From positions 1,240,001-1,304,000 of the forward strand of contig VNKQ01000009.1 of NCBI GenBank assembly GCA_016508695.1: a stretch of 64,000 nt of DNA, read 5' to 3'. Source of the DNA: Hyphodiscus hymeniophilus. Its lineage: Eukaryota > Ascomycota > Leotiomycetes > Helotiales > Hyphodiscaceae. Position 1 is the stretch's first letter. Every line of letters begins with the position of its first letter. The position numbers and the translations under genes were made by a program. Below are positions 56,668 to 64,000 of this stretch, one piece after another. The notes under the pieces are model-generated. The model made no database searches. It saw only the letters and a program-made list of their open reading frames with translations, and had not been told where the DNA came from.

Positions 56668-57699
56668 CTAAACAGTCTCTCTTGTCGTGGGGACCACATC
56701 GTTTTCCTCCAATTGAACTCCTGCCGTCTCCGAATCGAGCCTTTCCGGATCTCTGAGTAGAAGGAACGGCACTTCTTTCTTTCCCTCATCACCAGGATCA
56801 GCGTTGCCCAGACTTGGGACTTTAATTTCAAAGACCTCCAACTCTTTCCCTATCGTACCCAGAGGCTCCAAAACCTCCTTCTCTGTCATTCCCAACCAAC
56901 CTTGAAGTGGAGAACGAAACCGAACCCTAACGTCTTCGAGTCCTTCCATTCTTGCAATCACCTCCCAACATCCTGCCCATTGAGACGAATGGAAGGACTT
57001 GCACAGGATCCCTGACTCAGCATCGTAGAGGTACTCTCCCAGCTCTAGAGAGATAGAAATAATGCTGCGGAGTGAAGAAGGTGAGATCTGCTGTGTGAAG
57101 ATTATTAGGGAAAGAGGGTGATCAAAATCAAAGACGTTTTGAGCGTATAGTAGCTGTCTTGCTTCTTTATATCTAGCTCTCTGTTAGATTGATTCAAGCG
57201 ACAGAGGGAATAGGAAGACGCACATGTCCCGACAAGTGAGCAGGAAGGAGGTGCAGGAATCGAGAACCTCGGAGGAGTAAACGCCATTCACAACATCAAG
57301 CCCCAGTCTGCATTCAAAAACGGCACATTCTTCTCGATTTCGACCGCTTCTACATCGTCGAAATCCAACCTCGTAACCTTTCCTCCCCGCTTTACGCTTT
57401 AAAAGAACGTGCAACACCTCGTCTCTTCCTACCACATATCCATAAATACTTTCTCGAACCGCAAGAGGCAGACAGAAGAATGGCGAGTCAAGATTTGATG
57501 ATGATTCGACAGCCAAAGGTGGGGCATTGGACTTGCCGATTGACTTGCGGAGATTGTTGAATAAAGAAGCAGATTTATCTTTGGGCTTCTTTGGGAGAGG
57601 GATGCCCTTTCGGTAATCGCGACGACTGCGGTTCATCTTGTCGTAGGCGCTGGTCGTATATGAGAAGGGGGCGTCGAACGTGAAGCCTAAGAAACCCAT
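56668..57699 (-). CDS. Hypothetical protein, DUF7730-like fungal fold
   Basis: Two exons, 57224-57699 and 56668-57178, with a 45-nt intron (GTGCGT...CAGAG) in phase 2, give 328 residues. The pattern is that of a large fungal family of unknown role: FFCLPLAVRESIYGYVVGRDEVLHVLL near residues 75-100, a Cys-containing centre (FRRCRSGRN), TSFLLTCRDI then ARYKEARQLLYAQNVFDFD at the splice, and ISPSSLRSIISISLEL. This resembles F-box-like LPLEIR...Y proteins grouped as DUF7730 or 2EXR; that grouping is from memory of the pattern. No catalytic motif is seen. The gene sits close to the irs4 3' end (88 bp, convergent). Confidence 0.75.
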
Positions 57700-58116
57700 T
57701 TTGTTTTATTTGACCGAGAGCAGAGGATGAGGGTTTGGAAATGAAGATATGTAGAAGGGCGAAACAGCCACAAATCAAGTGGTTTGCGGCGAGGGCGGGC
57801 TTTAGATGCTCCGTCTACCATGGTCCAGTCACATAAGCATTACGCCTAAGAGACGAGACTAATAAAAGGAATTGCGGATACAAGGTGAAACTCGAATTCT
57901 GTCTACAAAGTAATGAGTAAAGTGAACTACAAAAGCTCCGTATGTGTTCCTCATATCATCATCAACTATGTCTTGCCCAAACTCACAACGCCTTCCATGC
58001 ATGCCGTCCATCTGCCTAATCCCTGTCCTCCTACTCCCTGGTAGAAGAGAACCTCCAATACCTCCTATTCTATGATACAAAATGAAGAACCATTTATTAT
58101 ATTATAGTGGCACCAC
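57700..58116. other. Intergenic: promoter of hypothetical gene and fmp27 3' flank
   Basis: 417 bp with AT-rich segments close to 58090-58110. No other feature is recognised. Confidence 0.5.
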
Positions 58117-61100
58117 TCAAGCTAAACTTCCAAGTATCTTCTTCCCAAGTAACGTCTTGCTCTTCCGTTTCCCCAAATCCTCACTATCTTCGTTCTGCCC
58201 ACTCAACGAAGGTTCACGGTCCTTCTTCTTCAGCCGATTTAAAGTGTTTGCCATGAATCCCCCCTTACTCTCGTGATCTTCGTGTCCGTTCTGAATACTC
58301 TTCGACCCTGTGCGATAAATTTCTGCAATGCTTTCAGCACGGGTGTCTGTACTTGCAGGCGTCATCGTTAACGAAGCTGGGAAGGTGTGTGATCGTCCAG
58401 GCGATGGTAGTGAATACACACTGCTGGACGCACTAATCGAACGAGCCAAGCCTGTCCCGCTACTCGAGGCGAATGACCTCCGAGGACTTCTTTCTCGCTC
58501 AGAACGCCTGGTATCCGTTGGACTCGTTCCGAAAGTACTGCTCGCATCGCTGTTGTCATACGAATTTTCGTTGCTAGCAGGTGCTAAGAGTGTGCTACTG
58601 CTGGCAAGTTCCCTCAGGCGACTCTGTTGCGCTGTATTGGGACGATGCTTGCTGAACTTGTTGCCGATAATGGCACCGGTGTGAGAGATCAGAGCGCGAA
58701 TGACATCCTTCTTAAGTGCGAGAGCCAGGTCGAGATTAGACCATGTTTTGTTCCGGTACTCGATCATAGGAAGTCGGAAAACGAAATCGTGGACATCTTC
58801 GATGTTACGCTCGCCTTTGCCTTTGTAGCTAAGACAGAGGACAACACTGGGTATTTTGACATACGCAAGTGTCATATAGTTTGATGCTCGAGAAATCATC
58901 TTCGTCAAATCATCCGAAGGTTTCGGTTTCTCCTTCTTTGACTTGCTTCCATTCTTGTGGATGGCAAACCGCTTGGCAGTATTCGTCGAGCTAGCATCGT
59001 TGCCAGACATTCCGGTGGAAGACCGAACTATACCAGGGCGAGGGGTCATGCTTGATTGCATGCTCTCGATGGAAGGCTTCTTGGACGCGGTCTTCAACGA
59101 CGCGAGATTTCGGGAGCTTCCTGAAATCTTGCCGTTGGACTGGAAGAGACGGAAATGATGGCCATCGCCATTGGAGTGCACACTGGCAGCTTTATTCTTT
59201 TGAGCACCTGAAATATTTGGACGAAATTCCGAGGTCATAGTGGGCTTGAGGCGAAGTTCGAGGGAGCCCGCTCTAGTACTCGATGCGGAATCGTGTTTAT
59301 CTGCATCTCCGAGGGCAAGGAAGTTGGTGTTGTTGATGGTCGTGTCATCTTCTTCATCCTCATCCTCGACAGGTTGCATGCCTTTTACCATGAAAGGGGA
59401 CTTATTCTTCGGAACGCCTGGCTTTTCATCATCGGAACCAGGAAACATGTACTCAAAAAGCCGCTTGCCAACTTCGCGTTCCAATTGGATCTTCATTGGA
59501 AAAAGATTGACTTCGAAATGGTCCATGACGGGAATTCCCGCGATAGCCTCCAACATGTACCAATAGACTCTGAGCATTTGTTGGTTTCCGCCTTCATTGA
59601 AGGTTCCTCGCTCGGCATCCGAGTAAGGAGCAAACATCTCAGGATATATAGCGTCAGGAAGCAGATTGAGACCAACGATCTTTCCAATCTGCATAAGGTT
59701 GATGTGCGATCCATCCGAGTTATCTGTTCGGTCATACTCGGCTTTTTGAAGTTGAAACTCCATGAGCGGCTCATTATTGTCCCTGATCAGATGCCAAACA
59801 ATCTGGTTGGATGAAATGTTCCACCTCAGCAACCCACTACTCTGCGATCCATCGTACTTGCGCTGAGACGTTGTGATAGCCTTCATCATAAAGAACAACT
59901 CGTCCTCGCAGCTCGTAAGATCCTTGTCAAGCAGAAGCCTATCCTCCCAACCTTTTGTGTCGAGATACTTGGAATGAATCTGAAACTGAGTTTTGATCTC
60001 TTCCAGCTGCCTGATTCGTTCCTGCAGGCGGATAACCATCTCAGGCGCACCACGCAAATCGCTAAAGTCTGAAGCAAGCATGATCTTCTCAAGGCGTTCG
60101 CTTCTTGTCTTCTCTAGAGGCTCGCTGTACATGAGGAGATCAAGTACTATGATGTACATGGCGTAATACTGCGACGAATTACAGATTGCTCGAACTTGAG
60201 GAAACTCCACCCAAAGGTAATCCATCCGATTTTCGACGTTGTTGGGGCTTGATGGGTGGATACTTTCGCTATTGTTGATATCATCGTTATACTTGAGGCG
60301 CAAAGTGTTATACTTGTCATACCTGAGGCTGGCAGAAGTCTTCTGCACAACGCGCTTAAATCCGAACGGATCGACGTGGAAATCAAACATAACTTCCATA
60401 GGAACCCAAGGCGGCCATGCTGAACCGGAAGGAGACCCATAGCGGCTCCCGGAGTAGAGAGACAGTAGCTGAGAAGAGAACCATCTCTGTTGGGTCACAA
60501 AAAACTGAGTGCTATCCATTTCGACCGAGAATCGACGTTGGACGAGACCACTAACATCGTCGTAGATACGATCCTTATCCATGACCTCCACAACCTTGAG
60601 TTCCATTCCCTTGGCAGTGACTAAAACAACAGCCTTGCGATTCTTTTCGCTTTGCAATTGAATCTGTGGCGCTATAAGCCGTAGATGGTAGCTGTTTTGG
60701 GGTGTGAACTCGCGGGCAATATTTGAATCCAGGTTGTCGGTAGACACTCGCAACGCTGTCGGTTCCTGCGGAGCTAGTGGGTCATCTGCATTAACGAATT
60801 TCTTTCCATCAGCAAGAATCTCCTTTATCCTGTCTTCCACATCTTCCGAAGCAGCATCTTCACCATTAGCAGAGGTTGGGCGATTGCTTGTGGCGCCAGT
60901 GTTGGTGGGATGCGTATTTGGCTTCGCAGTTTTTGCCTTGTGTTGCTCTTCCACAATATCAAGGATGAACTTTACAGCTCGCCTCGACAAGTAGTACACA
61001 AATCCTCTCCGTTGACTGACTTGGTGGATATACCGGAGGATGATATTTCTCAATGAATTATTCCACTTCAGCTGCATGTTGTGAATGACGAAACGATTGT

Positions 61101-64000
61101 TGAAGTCACTGATGAACTCTGCTGCCGGATTGGTCTCTATCCCTTCAGTGTCTTTATGATATTCCTTTGGTGAAGGTGTTTCGCCATCAGGATCAACATC
61201 TGCATCGCCATCTGGCACGGCGCGTAAGTTGTCCGTATGTAGTCGCATTGCCATCCTATGCATCATGGATTCCAAAAAAAGTTTCTTGTCTCTCAATACG
61301 TTACTGTGCTTGTTTAGCTGATCGCAGTCTGCCTTTAGAGCTGTATTGCGGTCATCATTGATATACTTGGACTCGGCATCTTCTAGCGATTGAGAGTGTG
61401 AACCCATCTGTTCTGCGAGCTGATCCAAACGGCTTTGAATTAGCTGACACTGCACTCTGCGTGGATCATCGTCTTTGCTCATGATGCAAAAATGTGTTGG
61501 CTCGTTGCCAAATTTACTGGTCCTGTCGGGATCACCAGCAATACTGTCGCCGTGGTCTGTTTGACGGAAATAAGTAAAGCGCGGTGCAAATGCTAATGGC
61601 ATAATCTTTGTTTCTGGATTTGCCTCTGACGGCAGTATCCAGTCCAGTTCAACGAAATCATCCATATCGATCCAACTGAAATCATTATCGGGGATCTCGA
61701 AGTGAGAAAGGTCTGTCGGAATATTGTCGTGTTGCGAGACCAGAGTAGGAGCCGAAGCCTTGCGAAGATCTTCCGGTGTTGTACCTGCAATACTTGCGGA
61801 AACAGCTCGAATATCCGCAGATATCAAGTCCAACTGTGCCTGATGCATCTTCATCCCGGTTGTCTTCCCCTGGGTTTTCCGACCTCTGTCTTGGGTGTGA
61901 AATTCTTCTCTGCGCTGATGCACGTCAAGCATAAAACTATCCAGCCGCATTTTGATACCGGTGGCCGAAACAACATCTTCCGAGTAATCTTCAACATCTT
62001 TGTGCTTGTAGATGTGACTGAGGAAAAGAGGTGCAAGTAATAGATTGTACTTGATAGTGGCCAGGTGCCTCCCAAACTTCTTGCTAGATTTCTCAATGCC
62101 TGGCCAGAGTTTTCCCTGACGGATTGGGAGGGACATTGTACCTCCGAACATCGACCACCAGGCAAAGAAATGAGTGAAGAATCTAGGAGTGAGGTGCACC
62201 GTGTTATAGCTACTCGATGATGTGGAATTGGAGACGGACCATTCTCGGTTGACCGGAGCTTTGACCGCTATCGACATGTGAATGTGATGGCTTCGGAAGC
62301 CTCTGAAGGCATCGTACACTTGCCCAGGAGGGGCCTTCGTAAAGTGGGGCTCTTTCAAGACAACTTCGTAATGAGGTTTGAAGTCGAAAGATCGCTCACC
62401 ACTCTTGTTGAGATTTCTCTCAAACATCAGGCCTGCCATCCACTGGACGTTGCCTGATAGCTTCATAACGACCTTCTTGAAGGTAGCTCCACGCTTGAAG
62501 CTCTCTGAACTCGACACACTGCTACCGTCATCGTCTTTGCCTTTGTGACGCTCACCACCACGTGCTTGATGACTGTAGTCAGGGATTGCAAGAATATATT
62601 CTCCACTGTCTACCATCATGAATTTTCTCGGATCGGGATCACGACATAGTCTCCACCTCACCTCATTACGCCAACACATGAGGAAGCCAGCACCATTTCC
62701 TGTCACAACGTATGGGTCTCGGGTGCCCTTGAGCATCAGATGTACGTCGCCATCTCCTTTCCACGCGACACTGACTCGGGAGTGGAAACTGAGACGGATT
62801 TTGTCCCAGAAACCAGTCCGGTCTGACGGATCAACCTGCGTCTTGGTGAATGTCTCAATGATCATCATCATATCCTGGATAGCAGGCTGGTATGATGCGC
62901 CCCAGGTGATTCGAGTGGGGAAGCCAGTATTGATGTCGACTTTGATATCTGAGTAGGACTTCACAGGGGAGACAGTCCTCTTGACGTCGATTGCGAAACC
63001 GCCTTCGTTGGAAGTTCCTGGTTGACTGCTCTTGGGCGGCACAATATCAACTTTCACATGTCTCGTAGATTCGGCTCCTCTGAACTCCTCTGCAATAACG
63101 AAATCCGTTTTGAGGGACCATGCTGGGAGTCTCGGCGATTGATCTGGTTTGATTGCTGGCACATGTAAAAGTGGCAATGGATAGTCTCGCAATGTTACCC
63201 GTGCCTCTCCCATGTCAATCTGGACATGCATAGGTATTAAAAGCGAGTACTTCATATCATGAGGCATGCCCTTTCCGACTTGGTGAAGAAAATCGGGCAA
63301 TTCTGTCAAGGAAAATGAAGGTTTGTCGATAGTAACGTGCAAGTCGCTGACCAAAGTTGCCATCAATCCGGGACGTTGCGGTACCTCAAGGATATTCTCG
63401 ATCTCTTCCATGTCCTCAGGTAATTGGTCGGGTCCCCAGAATATTCCACGAAGATCCCTCATGCCAGACTTTGCATGACTGAATACCATGTCAATGCGCT
63501 TCTTCCAACTCTGGGCATTATATTGCTTCAATCTCTCCCGAGCCTCGCCAATCGGGATTTTGGCGATGCCAGTCATTCCACATGTCCCTTCGGGGTCGTA
63601 TCGCATCCTTCGTCCATAGCCGTGTTTCGTGCCGTGCCCATCGTGAGAATCGCTTCCTGCGCTCTTACTCCTCTGACCAGATGGCTCCTGGTGCTTGCTA
63701 CGACCTCGTGGATGGGCTGACCGAGTACGATGTCGTGAAGAACCTTTCCGCGTCTCTTCCTCTTCAATTTTCTTTGCTTTGACATCGAAGGCGGCGTCAC
63801 GTGCAATGCGTTGTGCTTGCTCTACGAGCCCACTTCGGTAAATGCAGCCTAATTTCCACTCAAAGGGTCCATCTTCAACCTCGAATAGTAGAGCCTTGCT
63901 GCGGATTGAAACTTTTGGGACTCGCTTCGGTCCCTCTGGGCGTTTGTCAAGAATGTACTCGTTTGTACCTGTGGCAAAACGATGATGAAGTTGTTGCACA
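58117..64000 (-). CDS. fmp27: Fmp27/Hobbit (BLTP2) bridge-like lipid transfer protein, 5' part outside window
   Basis: A very large rod protein with a hydrophobic groove that moves lipids between the ER and the plasma membrane. The window holds its last 1960 or so residues without a visible intron; the N-terminal part lies beyond 64000. Diagnostic blocks are present in order: the GFWDK domain (GFWDKIRLSFHSRVSVAWKG, near 62770-62820), then WWSMFGGTMSLPIRQGKLWPG (about 62110-62170), then the WPPW domain (WPPWVPMEVMFDFHVDPFGFKRV, about 60350-60420). The last 500 residues are Ser/Thr/Lys-rich and largely disordered, though a short conserved segment (YMTLAYVKIPSVVLCLSYKGKGERNIEDV) lies inside them. 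The WPPW and GFWDK names refer to Fmp27 Pfam domains. Identification is firm; the true start is not visible. Confidence 0.94.
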   Translation of the reverse strand, partial: VQQLHHRFATGTNEYILDKRPEGPKRVPKVSIRSKALLFEVEDGPFEWKLGCIYRSGLVEQAQRIARDAAFDVKAKKIEEEETRKGSSRHRTRSAHPRGRSKHQEPSGQRSKSAGSDSHDGHGTKHGYGRRMRYDPEGTCGMTGIAKIPIGEARERLKQYNAQSWKKRIDMVFSHAKSGMRDLRGIFWGPDQLPEDMEEIENILEVPQRPGLMATLVSDLHVTIDKPSFSLTELPDFLHQVGKGMPHDMKYSLLIPMHVQIDMGEARVTLRDYPLPLLHVPAIKPDQSPRLPAWSLKTDFVIAEEFRGAESTRHVKVDIVPPKSSQPGTSNEGGFAIDVKRTVSPVKSYSDIKVDINTGFPTRITWGASYQPAIQDMMMIIETFTKTQVDPSDRTGFWDKIRLSFHSRVSVAWKGDGDVHLMLKGTRDPYVVTGNGAGFLMCWRNEVRWRLCRDPDPRKFMMVDSGEYILAIPDYSHQARGGERHKGKDDDGSSVSSSESFKRGATFKKVVMKLSGNVQWMAGLMFERNLNKSGERSFDFKPHYEVVLKEPHFTKAPPGQVYDAFRGFRSHHIHMSIAVKAPVNREWSVSNSTSSSSYNTVHLTPRFFTHFFAWWSMFGGTMSLPIRQGKLWPGIEKSSKKFGRHLATIKYNLLLAPLFLSHIYKHKDVEDYSEDVVSATGIKMRLDSFMLDVHQRREEFHTQDRGRKTQGKTTGMKMHQAQLDLISADIRAVSASIAGTTPEDLRKASAPTLVSQHDNIPTDLSHFEIPDNDFSWIDMDDFVELDWILPSEANPETKIMPLAFAPRFTYFRQTDHGDSIAGDPDRTSKFGNEPTHFCIMSKDDDPRRVQCQLIQSRLDQLAEQMGSHSQSLEDAESKYINDDRNTALKADCDQLNKHSNVLRDKKLFLESMMHRMAMRLHTDNLRAVPDGDADVDPDGETPSPKEYHKDTEGIETNPAAEFISDFNNRFVIHNMQLKWNNSLRNIILRYIHQVSQRRGFVYYLSRRAVKFILDIVEEQHKAKTAKPNTHPTNTGATSNRPTSANGEDAASEDVEDRIKEILADGKKFVNADDPLAPQEPTALRVSTDNLDSNIAREFTPQNSYHLRLIAPQIQLQSEKNRKAVVLVTAKGMELKVVEVMDKDRIYDDVSGLVQRRFSVEMDSTQFFVTQQRWFSSQLLSLYSGSRYGSPSGSAWPPWVPMEVMFDFHVDPFGFKRVVQKTSASLRYDKYNTLRLKYNDDINNSESIHPSSPNNVENRMDYLWVEFPQVRAICNSSQYYAMYIIVLDLLMYSEPLEKTRSERLEKIMLASDFSDLRGAPEMVIRLQERIRQLEEIKTQFQIHSKYLDTKGWEDRLLLDKDLTSCEDELFFMMKAITTSQRKYDGSQSSGLLRWNISSNQIVWHLIRDNNEPLMEFQLQKAEYDRTDNSDGSHINLMQIGKIVGLNLLPDAIYPEMFAPYSDAERGTFNEGGNQQMLRVYWYMLEAIAGIPVMDHFEVNLFPMKIQLEREVGKRLFEYMFPGSDDEKPGVPKNKSPFMVKGMQPVEDEDEEDDTTINNTNFLALGDADKHDSASSTRAGSLELRLKPTMTSEFRPNISGAQKNKAASVHSNGDGHHFRLFQSNGKISGSSRNLASLKTASKKPSIESMQSSMTPRPGIVRSSTGMSGNDASSTNTAKRFAIHKNGSKSKKEKPKPSDDLTKMISRASNYMTLAYVKIPSVVLCLSYKGKGERNIEDVHDFVFRLPMIEYRNKTWSNLDLALALKKDVIRALISHTGAIIGNKFSKHRPNTAQQSRLRELASSSTLLAPASNENSYDNSDASSTFGTSPTDTRRSERERSPRRSFASSSGTGLARSISASSSVYSLPSPGRSHTFPASLTMTPASTDTRAESIAEIYRTGSKSIQNGHEDHESKGGFMANTLNRLKKKDREPSLSGQNEDSEDLGKRKSKTLLGKKILGSLA

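Noticed and set aside
1..64000. tRNA, rRNA, CRISPR arrays, intact transposons, secondary-metabolite clusters
   Set aside because: I looked for B-box-like GGTTC sequences with cloverleaf partners, inverted or long direct repeats, and synthase or transposase motifs, and found none that I can support. Small RNAs could still be missed by eye.

Overview
The window reads as nuclear chromosome of a filamentous ascomycete (Pezizomycotina). The genes are monocistronic and on both strands. They carry short GT-AG introns, mostly 45-70 nt, many with visible CTAA-type branch points. The gene set is typical of moulds: a Zn2Cys6 regulator, an alpha-arrestin with a PPxY motif, the Dsc E3 ligase with a RING, COP9 subunit 5, a two-domain fluoride exporter and a Fmp27/Hobbit lipid-transfer giant. 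Some proteins give an impression of Leotiomycetes, but the class cannot be settled from this sequence alone.

Layout, left to right. 0.6-1.5 kb: phosducin-like protein (+), frame broken once. 2.5-5.7 kb: large Zn2Cys6 regulator (+), frame broken twice near its end. 6.3-7.3 kb: acidic protein of unknown family (-). 9.1-11.7 kb: Dpb11/Rad4/TopBP1 replication-checkpoint protein (-). 12.7-15.2 kb: decayed fungal transcription-factor gene (-). 15.2-18.0 kb: alpha-arrestin (-). 18.0-21.8 kb: gene-poor, one doubtful ORF. 21.8-23.0 kb: ER protein disulfide isomerase tigA (+). 23.2-23.6 kb (-) and 23.9-26.6 kb (+): a small HSBP1-like protein divergent from the Dsc/Tul1 ubiquitin ligase. 27.9-28.7 kb: ribosomal protein eL32 with four introns (-). 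29.5-31.8 kb (-) and 32.1-33.5 kb (+): mitochondrial glutamyl-tRNA synthetase divergent from a type I DnaJ. 34.0-35.1 kb (-) and 35.6-38.0 kb (+): CSN5 divergent from the microtubule bundler Ase1. 39.7-41.4 kb (-) and 41.8-42.6 kb (+): fluoride exporter divergent from a uracil phosphoribosyltransferase. 43.3-44.1 kb: Sec2-type Rab GEF domain protein (-). 44.8-47.8 kb: DNA ligase IV (-). 50.5-52.0 kb: fungal protein of unknown function (+). 54.9-56.6 kb: Irs4-type EH-domain protein (+). 56.7-57.7 kb: hypothetical protein resembling the fungal DUF7730 group (-). 58.1 kb to the window end: 3' part of Fmp27/BLTP2 (-).

The genes are mostly unrelated housekeeping functions: checkpoint and end-joining DNA repair, ER and Golgi protein quality control, cytoskeleton, trafficking and translation. 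I see no secondary-metabolite cluster, CRISPR, intact transposon, rRNA or tRNA. The main oddities are four places where one base is missing from a G or C homopolymer in otherwise good coding sequence. These point to consensus errors, or less likely to real mutations. One regulator also carries true nonsense codons and looks like a pseudogene. I found no convincing new multi-gene system. The best unexplained objects are the two unknown proteins (6.3-7.3 kb and 50.5-52.0 kb) and a cluster of heat-shock-element-like motifs near 29.1 kb.
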